Positions 53,944 through 63,217 of a DNA stretch of 64,000 bases are shown here, in pieces; position 1 is the stretch's first letter, and every line of letters starts with the position of its first letter. Under the pieces are notes generated by a model. It searched no databases and was not told the origin of the DNA. It saw only the letters and a program-made list of their open reading frames with translations. The DNA is from Pseudoalteromonas aliena SW19 (GTDB taxonomy: Bacteria; Pseudomonadota; Gammaproteobacteria; Enterobacterales; Alteromonadaceae). The stretch lies in NCBI RefSeq assembly GCF_014905615.1, contig NZ_AQGU01000026.1, positions 186,001-250,000 on the forward strand. The letters run 5' to 3'. The translations under genes were made by a program, and so were the position numbers.

Positions 53944-55776
53944 TTAGGCATAGTAATCTATTGATGATGACGTTTGTTGTCGAGAAGTTTCAGCGCCATT
54001 GCCCACTTGTTCATCATTTTCGTCATTAACTGAATCTTTATTAGCCAATCTGCCTTGGCCATTCTCTTCGCTTTGATCTGCGCCACTGCCTGAGTCACCA
54101 TAAGAAATCGTACTCTCTCCCATTTCGATACCTTGCTGCGCAAGCATTTCACGTAAACGCGGTAAAGATTGCTCTAGCGCCTCTTTTGCTTGCTGGTTTT
54201 GTACAACAAAATTTATTTGAGCTTGTTCTGCATCACTTCTAATGCGTATTTGCATACTGCCCATTTCGGGAGGATCAAGGCGTATCTCAGCTTCTTTATT
54301 GTTGATATTTAGCATAGAGCTCACACGCTCTTGAAGCAATTTTGCAGCATCACTTTTAACTATATTAATTGCCTGCATCACACCAGGATCGATACTTACC
54401 TGCTTGATTTGAGCGGTACTTTGCAATTGCTGTGATTGCAAAGCTTGCATATCCGTTATTGATTGCTCATAGCTCAACGTATCGTAACTACTCAGCGTGC
54501 TCGCTTGTCCAGAACTAAATGCATTGGTGATCTGCGTAAACAGCTGCGTAGCACGGTTGGTTAATTGCTCCACAGTATTAGCGTTGTTGCGAGAACCTTC
54601 TTTAGCATTGCCTTCTAATGGCTTGGCGAGTTCTTCGTTTTTAGCTAAGATAGCGGGTTTTGTTGATTCTTGAGTTTTATCATCAACTACAAATTTTTCG
54701 CTGTGTGTTTGAGAGTTACTGCTTGTATTTAACTTATCACTTACACCAGCAGCTATTGATTTCACTTTTAGCGGTGGTGTGAGCGCTTCATCTATTGATG
54801 CCGTTAAGTCGTTAACCATTTGTTTAAGCGAAGCTAATTCTTCACCTTGAGGTTGCACACTTTTAATATAACTATTTAACTGAGAAACCAACGCCTGCTT
54901 CTCAGCTTTTGTTAGTGCGTTAATTTCCAAATTAAAATTAGGCTTAGACTCAGGTTCAATAGATTCAGGTTCAATAGACTCACTTTCAGTTACATACTGC
55001 TCTATCATTTGCTTTAATGTCGCTACATTACTATTTGGCTTATCTAGCGATTGAATTTGCGCGTTTAATTTATCAAGCTGACTAGACGTCAAACTTTCAA
55101 CTGATTTATCTAGCCCGCTCGTTGGCTTATGTTGATTAACAATGAGCTCTAATTCTTTGTTACCTTTGACTAACGCTTTTATTGGCGAGTCGACCTCTGT
55201 TAAAGCATTTTTCTCAACGGCTATTTTTATATTGCTAGCTTGTTCATCTTGCAAGTTATCAGTATTTACTTTTTGTGGTGAAATTATTATAGGTGTTACA
55301 TCATCAACCGGTTTCTTATTGTTCCCTTTTAAATCAACTTCTATTTTTTCGATAGCAGAACTATATTTTTTAACCGATGTATTAATTGTTTGGGCCGAAT
55401 TAATTTGAGCTAGTAGTAAATCCCCAGATAACAAAACGCCCTCATCTACTAATTCCTTATCTGTTAACTCTTTATTGGGTAAATCATTGCCCTCAACACC
55501 CTTATTCTTATCATCTTCTATATCAACAAAGATTTTATTAACCGTACTGTCATCACTCCTTTGTTGTTCAGAAGAGAGCACAACCGTGTTTTGTGAGTCT
55601 ATTTGAGCGTTAACATCAGTGCTGTTAGGCTGTTCAGATGATTGTTCGGCATGATGCAATAAGCTTAAAAACCCTGAGTCTGAAGTGCTCTCTTTATCAA
55701 CAGGTGTCTTATCTTGATAAGCTGAATAAGAGTCTTGCTCAGATGTTGCTAAAGTTGAAATATTATTCATTGCCAT
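53944..55776 (-). CDS. fliK: Flagellar hook-length control protein FliK
   Basis: A 610-residue protein. A long hydrophilic N-terminal ruler part (about 1-440, rich in Ser, Gln, Asn and Lys) includes the short repeat SESIEPESIEPES. The C-terminal hook domain (about 470-560) reads LLQERVSSMLNINNKEAEIRLDPPEMGSMQIRIRSDAEQAQINFVVQNQQAKEALEQSLPRLREMLAQQGIEM. It measures hook length and switches FlhB. Position upstream of fliL and its own promoter support the call. The FliK-like protein at 31685 is separate. Confidence 0.95.
   Translation of the reverse strand: MAMNNISTLATSEQDSYSAYQDKTPVDKESTSDSGFLSLLHHAEQSSEQPNSTDVNAQIDSQNTVVLSSEQQRSDDSTVNKIFVDIEDDKNKGVEGNDLPNKELTDKELVDEGVLLSGDLLLAQINSAQTINTSVKKYSSAIEKIEVDLKGNNKKPVDDVTPIIISPQKVNTDNLQDEQASNIKIAVEKNALTEVDSPIKALVKGNKELELIVNQHKPTSGLDKSVESLTSSQLDKLNAQIQSLDKPNSNVATLKQMIEQYVTESESIEPESIEPESKPNFNLEINALTKAEKQALVSQLNSYIKSVQPQGEELASLKQMVNDLTASIDEALTPPLKVKSIAAGVSDKLNTSSNSQTHSEKFVVDDKTQESTKPAILAKNEELAKPLEGNAKEGSRNNANTVEQLTNRATQLFTQITNAFSSGQASTLSSYDTLSYEQSITDMQALQSQQLQSTAQIKQVSIDPGVMQAINIVKSDAAKLLQERVSSMLNINNKEAEIRLDPPEMGSMQIRIRSDAEQAQINFVVQNQQAKEALEQSLPRLREMLAQQGIEMGESTISYGDSGSGADQSEENGQGRLANKDSVNDENDEQVGNGAETSRQQTSSSIDYYA
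54946..54983. repeat. 15-bp in-frame tandem repeat within fliK
   Basis: Units AGACTCAGGTTCAAT (54946) and AGATTCAGGTTCAAT (54961) plus a partial third copy encode the ESIEP repeats in the ruler region. The repeat length keeps the reading frame, so copy-number changes would lengthen the protein by five residues. Confidence 0.8.
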
Positions 55777-55845
55777 AAATCACCCATAATATGCGGCAAT
55801 GCGCCACCGCACATCACCAAAAATTAAACTCTACTTAATATCCAA

Positions 55846-55860
55846 GCAATTAACATGCCT
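55846..55860 (-). promoter_or_regulatory. Candidate sigma-54 promoter of fliK-fliLMNOPQR-flhB
   Basis: Minus strand TTAGGCATGTTAATTGCTTG: GG at 55859-55858, GC at 55847-55846, ten bases between, with GGCATG and TTGCT matching the consensus apart from A for T before GG. It is right after the fliJ stop and 70 bp before the fliK ATG. Confidence 0.75.
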
Positions 55861-55863
55861 AAC

Positions 55864-56310
55864 TTATAATGCTTTACGCCTTTGAAAAAACTGATTAGAA
55901 GCGAACTCATCTAGCATTTTTTGCTCATTTTTAGCAATCAACACATCTGCTTTTAATTTCTGTTTCTCAATTAATTTTGCAACCGCTTTAGCTTTAATTT
56001 GTTGCTTTAACCATATCGCTTTGCGTTGGGTTACCACTTGTTTTGCTGTATTAACGGTACTTCCTTGTTGACGTATCGCCTCTTCTATTTTTGCAATAAA
56101 AGCATGGTATTGACTAAACCCTTCACTCGATAAACCCGCTTGACCTTTTAGGTGTAGCTGCTGCGTATATTCAAGTCTAAAGTCGTTTAAACCTCTTAAT
56201 TTTTGTTGATTAGCCTGCAAGTTTTGATTAGCTTGCAAGTAGCTCATTCTCAACGTTTCTTCTTTGTCGTTTTCAAGTTTAAGTAATAAGTGCAATTTAT
56301 TTTTTGCCAT
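55864..56310 (-). CDS. fliJ: Flagellar export chaperone FliJ
   Basis: A 148-residue coiled-coil protein (LLLKLENDKEETLRMSYLQANQNLQANQQKLRGLNDFRLEYTQQL ... QRKAIWLKQQIKAKAVAKLIEKQK). It links the FliI ATPase to FlhA, like the gamma subunit of F-ATPase. Its ATG shares one base with the fliI stop. Low sequence identity is normal; context makes the call. Confidence 0.93.
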   Translation of the reverse strand: MAKNKLHLLLKLENDKEETLRMSYLQANQNLQANQQKLRGLNDFRLEYTQQLHLKGQAGLSSEGFSQYHAFIAKIEEAIRQQGSTVNTAKQVVTQRKAIWLKQQIKAKAVAKLIEKQKLKADVLIAKNEQKMLDEFASNQFFQRRKAL

Positions 56311-57644
56311 TATGCTTGCCCTAATAATTGCGCAAGACCTTCGAGACCATCATCGTAACTAATTACATCTCGCATACCTTGTTGTAAAAAAGCATTTACT
56401 CTTGGCATCATGTTAATAGCCTGATCAAGCATTTGATCAGTTCCTTTTTGGTAGGCACCTAAAGTAATCATATCTTTATTTTGCTGGTACATGGAATACA
56501 CTTGTTTAAGCACCCTCGCTTGCTGCATATGCCGCTCAGAAACCACTTGAGGCATTACACGTGAGATTGATTTTTCAATATCAATTGCAGGGTAATGACC
56601 ACTGTCGGCTAAATCTCGCGACAGTACTATATGACCATCTAAAATAGCTCGAGCAGCATCTGCAATAGGATCTTGCATATCATCGCCTTCGCTCAATACC
56701 GTAAAAAAGGCGGTAATTGAACCTTGCCCTTCTCCCCCATTACCGGCTCGCTCCACCAGCGCAGGTAGCTTAGCAAATACCGATGGCGGATAGCCCTTTG
56801 TTGCAGGCGGCTCGCCAACAGCAAGCGCTATTTCACGCTGAGCCATCGCATAGCGAGTAACCGAATCGAGTAATAACAGTACATTTAAACCTTGATCACG
56901 AAAGTATTCAGCGATGGTTACGGCACTTTCACAGCCTTTTAAACGCATTAGCGGGGATGAATCAGCAGGTGCTGCTACCACTACTGAGCGTTTGCGCCCT
57001 TCAACACCGAGTATTTCTTCAATAAACTCTTTTACTTCACGACCACGCTCGCCTACAAGTCCAACCACAATGACATCAGCTTCACTGCCGCGAGTCATCA
57101 TACCCAGCAGTACAGATTTACCCACACCAGAGCCTGCAAACAAACCCATTCGCTGACCTTGCCCAACGGTAATGACAGAATTTATTGCGCGCACGCCTAC
57201 ATCCATCGGCTGGCTTATTGGTCTTCTAGAAAGTGGATTTATTGTATTTTGCGCAAATTTTAAATGGTGTTCAGCATTAATACTACCTAGGCCATCAAGC
57301 GGACGGCCTAAGCCATCAACCACACGCCCTAGTAAGCTCATACCCACGGGGAGACCTAAATTATTGACTTGAGGAATTACACGAGCCCCAGGTAATACGC
57401 CTGAGATATGATCATTTGGCATTAAATAGAGTGTTTGGTCATTAAAACCTACTATTTCAGCATCAACAAACCCATTCAAAGTTTCTATTTTACACTGACT
57501 ACCAACTGGTGCACGCAAGCCTTTTGCTTCAAGTGTAAGGCCTACAACTCGAGTTAAAATACCCGCAACAGCAGGTGTAGGGGCTTTAATGTGTTGTTGA
57601 TATTGAGATAAGCGTTCGCTTAACGATGCATTTTGAGCTGACAT
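56310..57644 (-). CDS. fliI: Flagellum-specific ATPase FliI
   Basis: A 444-residue F1-beta-like ATPase. Walker A is [11 protein letters not shown] (167-177), Walker [43 protein letters not shown], and an arginine-finger region follows. The [22 protein letters not shown] segment is typical of FliI. It powers and organises delivery of export substrates. fliH precedes it by 18 bp. Confidence 0.98.
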   Translation of the reverse strand: MSAQNASLSERLSQYQQHIKAPTPAVAGILTRVVGLTLEAKGLRAPVGSQCKIETLNGFVDAEIVGFNDQTLYLMPNDHISGVLPGARVIPQVNNLGLPVGMSLLGRVVDGLGRPLDGLGSINAEHHLKFAQNTINPLSRRPISQPMDVGVRAINSVITVGQGQRMGLFAGSGVGKSVLLGMMTRGSEADVIVVGLVGERGREVKEFIEEILGVEGRKRSVVVAAPADSSPLMRLKGCESAVTIAEYFRDQGLNVLLLLDSVTRYAMAQREIALAVGEPPATKGYPPSVFAKLPALVERAGNGGEGQGSITAFFTVLSEGDDMQDPIADAARAILDGHIVLSRDLADSGHYPAIDIEKSISRVMPQVVSERHMQQARVLKQVYSMYQQNKDMITLGAYQKGTDQMLDQAINMMPRVNAFLQQGMRDVISYDDGLEGLAQLLGQA

Positions 57645-57662
57645 AGCGCGCCAAAATAATAG

Positions 57663-58469
57663 TTATATACCACTACTATGCAAAAAACTATCCAACGTTT
57701 CTTTGACACGGGTTTTTAGTGTCATATCAAGTGATGATTGCGTTGTTTTAACTTCACAGCCACCGCGTTCGAGGCTTGGCTGCGAAATTAACTGCCAATT
57801 ATTATCTGTAATTACTTGCTCACCATAACTTTCTTTGATGAAATCTAGATCATCAGGGTGCAAATGAATTTTTACTTTTTCTTGCTCTACATTAAGCGAA
57901 TCAATACTTTGCTTTAGTGTATGTAAAATAATACTAGGCGACGTTTTTACCTCTTGGTAAATTAATGCTTCAGCTAGCATAACCGCTAACTGTACAAGCT
58001 GTTTTTCAGCTTGCTCATCGACTTTATTTAACGGGTTTGTTAAATTATCTAGCATCGTACGTAAATTAGTTAATTGCTCTTCAATTAGCGGCTTTACATC
58101 TTCGTGGCCTTGGGCTTTACCAAGCTCTAAGCCTTCTTTATGACCGGCTTCTTTACCCTCAGTAACACCTTTGTCAAAACCATCAATATAACCTTGCTCA
58201 TGTCCTTGCTTAATTCCCTCTTCGTACGCATCTTGCCTAATTCGTTCAAGCTCAGCCATCGTAAGAGAAGGAAGTTCAGGTTCTTCTGGCTCTTCCTCTG
58301 GCATCTCTTGTGCCATTTCTTTTCTGTATAATTCTGAAAGTGGCGTACCGTAGGCTGTAGAGCGATTGCCAAAACTTTTTTCATCCGGCGCAACATCTGG
58401 TATCGGCCAATTTTTTAACAGTGCATCTGCTTCATCAGCATGCAGTGACCGTCCTTTCAATTTACTCAT
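57663..58469 (-). CDS. fliH: Flagellar export regulator FliH
   Basis: A 268-residue protein. A charged N-terminal part with FliN-contact-type Trp (LLKNWPIPDVAPDE) leads to Glu-rich stretches and a central GxxxG-rich helix (GIKQGHEQGYIDGFDKGVTEGKEAGHKEGLELGKAQGHEDV) typical of FliH. A C-terminal V-ATPase E-like domain binds FliI. Starts 3 bp after fliG. Confidence 0.95.
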   Translation of the reverse strand: MSKLKGRSLHADEADALLKNWPIPDVAPDEKSFGNRSTAYGTPLSELYRKEMAQEMPEEEPEEPELPSLTMAELERIRQDAYEEGIKQGHEQGYIDGFDKGVTEGKEAGHKEGLELGKAQGHEDVKPLIEEQLTNLRTMLDNLTNPLNKVDEQAEKQLVQLAVMLAEALIYQEVKTSPSIILHTLKQSIDSLNVEQEKVKIHLHPDDLDFIKESYGEQVITDNNWQLISQPSLERGGCEVKTTQSSLDMTLKTRVKETLDSFLHSSGI

Positions 58470-58472
58470 GGT

Positions 58473-59513
58473 TTACAAGAACTCCTCACCACCGCCGCCA
58501 CCAAGCTGAATTTCGCCTGAGTCAGATAAACGCCTTGCTGTTGATAATATCTCTTTTTGCGCGGCTTCAACTTCACTAATTCGCACTGGTGCCATTGCTT
58601 CTAAATCATCAGCAAGCATTTCTGCCGCACGTTTAGACATATTACCCAGTATTTTTTCTTTAAGTGCGTCGTCGGTACCTTTAATCGCTTTCATTAATAC
58701 ATCTTGCTGTACTTCGCGCAGTATTGCTTGAATACCCCGATCATCAACATCCATTAGATTTTCAAATACAAACATCAAGTCTTGAATTTGCTGCGACATT
58801 TCTTCATCGTGCTCACGAATTGAATCCATTAACTGCCCTTCCACGTTAGTGTCTAGGTAGTTCATGATATCTGCTGCCGCTTTTAAGCCGCCCATTTTGG
58901 CCGCTTGTGCACCGGCTTGACCGGCAAATTGTTTTTCCATAATCTCATTAAGTTCTTGCAATGCAGCTGGTTGTACTTCTTCAAGATTAGCAATACGCAT
59001 TGTTAAATCTAAACGTACTTTTTCAGGGAATTGAGCGAGTATTTCAGCTGATTGCTCCGGTTCTAAGTAGGATAAAACAATCGTTTGAATTTGCGGATGT
59101 TCGTTACGAATAATGTTCGCCACTTGCTTTGAGTCCATCCACTTTAATGAATCAAGACCTTTAGCGCCTGAGCCCATTACAATTTGATCAATGAGACTTG
59201 CCGCTTTATCTTCACCTAGTGCTGCAGTAAGCGCCTTCTTAATAAAGTCCTCTGATTGAAAACCTATAGTACTAAAGCTTTGAATTTGTTCTATAAATAA
59301 GTTGTGAACAGCACTTATTTTGGCTTGCGACAAGTCATCTAAACTTGCCATTGCCATACCTACTTTTTGCACTTGCTTAGGCTCAAGGTGTTTGAGTATT
59401 TGTGCGGCATCCTCTTCGGTTAAACTTAAAAGTAATATAGCCGCTTTATCTACACCATCTAGCTTATCAACATCAAATGCTGCTGGTAGTTGTTTTTGTT
59501 CTTGATCAGTCAT
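58473..59513 (-). CDS. fliG: Flagellar rotor/switch protein FliG
   Basis: A 346-residue protein. Its N-terminal domain binds FliF, the middle has EHPQIQTIVLSYLEPEQSAEIL, and the C-terminal torque domain carries the charged ridge region LMFVFENLMDVDDRGIQAILREVQQDVLMKAIKGTDDALKEKILGNMSKRAAEMLADDLEAM. It couples stator force to the C-ring. Overlaps fliF by 8 bp. The Gly-rich end LGGGGGEEFL is unremarkable. Confidence 0.98.
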   Translation of the reverse strand: MTDQEQKQLPAAFDVDKLDGVDKAAILLLSLTEEDAAQILKHLEPKQVQKVGMAMASLDDLSQAKISAVHNLFIEQIQSFSTIGFQSEDFIKKALTAALGEDKAASLIDQIVMGSGAKGLDSLKWMDSKQVANIIRNEHPQIQTIVLSYLEPEQSAEILAQFPEKVRLDLTMRIANLEEVQPAALQELNEIMEKQFAGQAGAQAAKMGGLKAAADIMNYLDTNVEGQLMDSIREHDEEMSQQIQDLMFVFENLMDVDDRGIQAILREVQQDVLMKAIKGTDDALKEKILGNMSKRAAEMLADDLEAMAPVRISEVEAAQKEILSTARRLSDSGEIQLGGGGGEEFL

Positions 59514-61227
59514 CTTCTGTTAACCACGCTTTCACTACTTGTGATGATAGTTCTGGTTCATTGGCAACAAGGGCACGAATCGCTTTAAGTAAGTCTTCGT
59601 CACCATGCAGGTCTGGTAACTGTAGTGTACCATCGCTTGAGAAACCAATTGAAGCAGAATCAAAGTCTTTATTTAGCATATCTAGCGTACTGTCGCCAAT
59701 ATCAACACCTGAACTGAGTGCATCGTCATCGTAATCCTCTAACGTGTCGTCTGGATAAATTAGGCGCTTAAGCATTGGTTTAACGACAGCCATGATTAGT
59801 ACAATAATAACCAAGGCACCCAGCCCTAGGCGAACCATTTTCAAGAACCAATCCTGCTCCCAAATTGGCAACTCAAGATTTAAACCGCTTTCTTCACGAA
59901 CAAAAGGAACAGTAACCACTTCCAGTGCATCACCACGTTGCATATCAAAGCCTACACCACCTTGTAATAAGCGTCGAATATTTGACAATGCTTCTACAGA
60001 GCGTGGTGTCATGGTTGTTTCACCGTTTTCGCCCACTTTTGCTATATAATCAACCGCAACCGATACACTTATACGGCGTATAACACCTGTTTGTTGGCGT
60101 CTGTGTGAAATAGTCGTATCAAGCTCATAGTTGCGCGTTGCTTCTTTATGGCTGCGACTTGGTGAGCTTGCTGTACCGGCACCACCTTCAGTCACCGATT
60201 CAGGAATATCGGAATTAACTGGTGGTTGATTGGTCAGTGCACCTGGAATACCGATAGCTAAACCACCAATATTATTTTCTTCAAACGTGGTTTCACTTCG
60301 CACCGCAGGTAAATCTGGATTGTAACGCTTTTGCGTTTCTTCGACCGCACTAAAGTCCATACTCAAATCAACTTGTGCCGTATAATTTGCAAGCCCGACG
60401 ATTGGAATTAAAATACTGTCTATTTTTTCAAGGTATTCTTGTTCACGCTTTCTCTCTAAATCGTATTCTTTACGCGAACGTGCTGCCAATAAACTTTGCG
60501 AACCTGAATTTAATAAGCGACCATTTTGATCTGTAACTGTCACACGTGAGGGCTCTAAACCTTGTACTGCAGAAGCAATCATGTCTACAACTGAATCGAC
60601 TTCTTCTCTATCGAGTGAACGTCCACGCTTTAGTGTTAATACAACGGTAGCTGAGGGCTTTTTTTCTCTGCGAGCAAACACATTTTCCTTTGGAATAGCT
60701 AACAATACTTTAGCGCGGGTGATGTTATTAAGCTCTTCGATTGTGCGTGCTAGTTGCTGTTCGCGACCATGCTTTAAACGCTCTCGTTCAAGACGTTGGC
60801 TTACACCAAAGCCCATATCTTGCATTATAATATCTGAACCTGAAGTCGGACCTTGCTCTAGGCCTTCTCGAGTCATTAGTAATTTAATATTTTGGTATTC
60901 AGTTTCATCAACTGACACCACATTACCATCAAGTTGATAATCAATTTTTTGCGCATCTAAAAAATCAAGCGTTTGAATAAGCTCTTCAGTTTGCATTTTA
61001 CCAAGCGGGCGCATATCTGGCTGACGAGCCCAAATAATGATAAATATCGCGATAGCCAAACAAATGGCCAGTGCAATAACAAGTGTTACTTGGCGTAATA
61101 TATCAACACCATTTAAAGCACTTAAATAGCCCGACTTTTGTTCTTGTTGATCATCACTATCACTTTGGTCGATGCCGATATCGCCATCAGCGAGTGCCAG
61201 ATCTGTAGATTGATTAGATTGCGCCAC
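59506..61227 (-). CDS. fliF: Flagellar MS-ring protein FliF
   Basis: A 573-residue protein with two membrane segments (about 52-72 and 459-480). Ring-building motifs lie between them (YQNIKLLMTREGLEQG, RTIEELNNITRAKVLLAIPKENVFARREKKPSATVVLTLKRG). A C-terminal FliG-binding tail follows (ELSSQVVKAWLTEDD). It is the foundation ring of the basal body and houses the export gate. Confidence 0.98.
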   Translation of the reverse strand: MAQSNQSTDLALADGDIGIDQSDSDDQQEQKSGYLSALNGVDILRQVTLVIALAICLAIAIFIIIWARQPDMRPLGKMQTEELIQTLDFLDAQKIDYQLDGNVVSVDETEYQNIKLLMTREGLEQGPTSGSDIIMQDMGFGVSQRLERERLKHGREQQLARTIEELNNITRAKVLLAIPKENVFARREKKPSATVVLTLKRGRSLDREEVDSVVDMIASAVQGLEPSRVTVTDQNGRLLNSGSQSLLAARSRKEYDLERKREQEYLEKIDSILIPIVGLANYTAQVDLSMDFSAVEETQKRYNPDLPAVRSETTFEENNIGGLAIGIPGALTNQPPVNSDIPESVTEGGAGTASSPSRSHKEATRNYELDTTISHRRQQTGVIRRISVSVAVDYIAKVGENGETTMTPRSVEALSNIRRLLQGGVGFDMQRGDALEVVTVPFVREESGLNLELPIWEQDWFLKMVRLGLGALVIIVLIMAVVKPMLKRLIYPDDTLEDYDDDALSSGVDIGDSTLDMLNKDFDSASIGFSSDGTLQLPDLHGDEDLLKAIRALVANEPELSSQVVKAWLTEDD

Positions 61228-61247
61228 AATTATTCTCCACTACCTAG

Positions 61248-61580
61248 TTAAACAGGCATATTCATAATTTCTTTGTAAGCTTCAACAAGTTTATTACGAA
61301 CTTGTACCGTCGCTTCAAATGCAACTGAAGACTTTTGAGAAGCAATCATTGCCTCAGCGAGTGATACACTTCGGTCGCCCATTTCAACTGCTTTTACTTT
61401 TTTACTTGTGTCTTGTTGTAGCTCATGCACTGTATTTAGCGCATTACTCAACATATCACCAAATTGTGCAGAAGATGTAGAGTTTACCTGAGTAGGTATT
61501 TTATTAAGTTGATCATTACGACCAGCTTCTAGGGCCATTGATTGCATTTCTTGAAATACAGCGCTATTTTGAATTTTCAT
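61248..61580 (-). CDS. fliE: Flagellar hook-basal body adaptor FliE
   Basis: A 110-residue protein: FGDMLSNALNTVHELQQDTSKKVKAVEMGDRSVSLAEAMIASQKSSVAFEATVQVRNKLVEAYKEIMNMPV. This is the standard FliE C-terminal pattern. It joins the MS-ring to the rod. It is the first gene of fliEFGHIJ and lies just downstream of a sigma-54 site. Confidence 0.97.
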   Translation of the reverse strand: MKIQNSAVFQEMQSMALEAGRNDQLNKIPTQVNSTSSAQFGDMLSNALNTVHELQQDTSKKVKAVEMGDRSVSLAEAMIASQKSSVAFEATVQVRNKLVEAYKEIMNMPV

Positions 61581-61622
61581 AATTTATCTCTGACAATGCA
61601 GTTTACTATTACAGTCAATAAA

Positions 61623-61637
61623 GCATAAAACATGCCA
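61623..61637 (-). promoter_or_regulatory. Candidate sigma-54 promoter of fliEFGHIJ
   Basis: Minus strand TTGGCATGTTTTATGCTT: GG at 61636-61635 and GC at 61624-61623, ten bases apart; TGGCATG-N4-ATGCT is close to the consensus TGGCACG-N4-TTGCW. It is 43 bp before the fliE ATG, at the right distance for control by FlrC encoded just upstream. Confidence 0.8.
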
Positions 61638-61699
61638 AATAAATTAAACTTAAAATACAAAGGGTTAGATGGAATTTTGGTGAGTCATAGTTTTGACAA

Positions 61700-61727
61700 C
61701 CCTAAATTCAACTGCTTGAATTTAGGG
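61700..61727 (-). terminator. Inverted repeat after flrC, probable terminator
   Basis: A perfect 12-bp stem CCCTAAATTCAA/TTGAATTTAGGG with loop CTGC, 11 bp after the flrC stop. The T-run on the minus strand is weak (TTGTC), so termination may be partial. Confidence 0.6.
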
Positions 61728-61738
61728 CTTAAGAAAGG

Positions 61739-63217
61739 TTATGCTGGAAGAGAAATACCTAGATCACGCATTTGCGCTAATTTATACCGTAAAGTACGGG
61801 GGCTAATACCCAGCGTCTCTGCCACATCTTTTCGTTTACCTTGGCAGCGTGCAAGTGTTTCTAAAATGATGCGATGCTCTTTATCTTTAAGCTCATCTTT
61901 ATAACTTCCGGTCTCAGCTGCGAGTAAATCATGCTTTGGCTGATCAGCCGTTATATTTTTTTCATCATCGTTTTTCTTATCATAATAAGCTGAACTTAAC
62001 GTGCTTTTTTCTTTATTTTCTGTTGAAATCTCTGATGCTTTTTCAGCTTCTAGGACCGATGTAGATGTAGCGTCCATAACAAAATTACTCGGTGCTAAAT
62101 TTTCAATAAAAATAGCATGTTCGTTTATGGTGTCGCCTGTTCGTAATATAAGTGCACGCTGAATCACGTTATCAAGTTCACGAACATTACCAGGCCAGGT
62201 ATGGGCCAGTAGTTTTTCTTCAGCTACTTTATCCAAATAAGCCATCGGCTCTTTGCTTTTAGTTATATGACGTTCAATTAAATGCTTAGCTAATATAACA
62301 ATATCACCTGGGCGCTGACACAATGGTCTCCACATTAATGGAAAAACATTGAGGCGATAATATAGATCTTCTCTAAATTGATTTTTAGCAACCGCTTCTT
62401 TTAAATCGCGGTTACTGGTTGCTAATACTCGCACATCAAGCTGAATTGTTTTACGACCGCCTAAACGCTCAACTTCACGCTCTTGTAACACGCGCAGTAG
62501 TTTAGCTTGTAAAGCTAAATCCATTTCGGTAATTTCATCAAGTAAAATCGTACCACCTTGAGCTTGTTCAAATTTTCCTGGACACGCCTGGATTGCACCT
62601 GTAAATGCGCCCTTTTCGTAGCCAAACAAAGTGGCTTCAAGCATATTTTCAGGAATAGCTGCACAGTTAATAGCAACAAATGGTTCATTACAGCGATTTG
62701 ATTTATCGTGAATATAACGTGCTAAAACCTCTTTACCAGACCCGCTTGGTCCAAGCACCATAACACTGGCTTCAGAACGTGCAACTTTACTGGCAAGTTC
62801 TAATAGCTGAATACTGGTTGGATCGGCAACAATAGGACCGTCTGTCTCTTTTGGTTTTTCGGGTAAATAGCGACTCACCATGTTCAATAGCACCTCTGGT
62901 GCAAATGGTTTTGCCATGTAATCAATAGCCCCTAAGCGCATTGCTTCCACGGCATCATCAATTGTGGCATAAGCTGTCATCATTAAAACAGGTAAGTCTG
63001 GATGATTTAATTTTATACTGCGAAGTAAATCTAGGCCGCTCATTGCACCCATTTGTACATCACTCACCACCAATGAAAATGACTCTTTTTTTAGCAATAA
63101 CATAGCTTGCTCAGCGCTATTCGCTGCTACGCAGTCAATACCTGACATTTCAAGTGTATCAATTAAGGCTTCTCGTAGCCCTGCATCATCTTCTACAACT
63201 AAAATAGTATTACTCAT
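61739..63217 (-). CDS. flrC: Sigma-54-dependent flagellar response regulator FlrC (FleR)
   Basis: A 492-residue NtrC-type activator. The receiver has Asp53 (SLVVSDVQMG). The AAA+ domain has Walker A GPSGSGKE (156-163) and the sigma-54 contact loop GAFTGA (203-208). A low-complexity linker (about 380-440) precedes a Fis-type helix-turn-helix (ETLARCQGKRKDVAETLGISPRTLRYKLAQM). In Vibrio, FlrB-phosphorylated FlrC turns on class III operons from sigma-54 promoters; three such sites are seen downstream here. Overlaps flrB by 4 bp. Confidence 0.96.
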   Translation of the reverse strand: MSNTILVVEDDAGLREALIDTLEMSGIDCVAANSAEQAMLLLKKESFSLVVSDVQMGAMSGLDLLRSIKLNHPDLPVLMMTAYATIDDAVEAMRLGAIDYMAKPFAPEVLLNMVSRYLPEKPKETDGPIVADPTSIQLLELASKVARSEASVMVLGPSGSGKEVLARYIHDKSNRCNEPFVAINCAAIPENMLEATLFGYEKGAFTGAIQACPGKFEQAQGGTILLDEITEMDLALQAKLLRVLQEREVERLGGRKTIQLDVRVLATSNRDLKEAVAKNQFREDLYYRLNVFPLMWRPLCQRPGDIVILAKHLIERHITKSKEPMAYLDKVAEEKLLAHTWPGNVRELDNVIQRALILRTGDTINEHAIFIENLAPSNFVMDATSTSVLEAEKASEISTENKEKSTLSSAYYDKKNDDEKNITADQPKHDLLAAETGSYKDELKDKEHRIILETLARCQGKRKDVAETLGISPRTLRYKLAQMRDLGISLPA

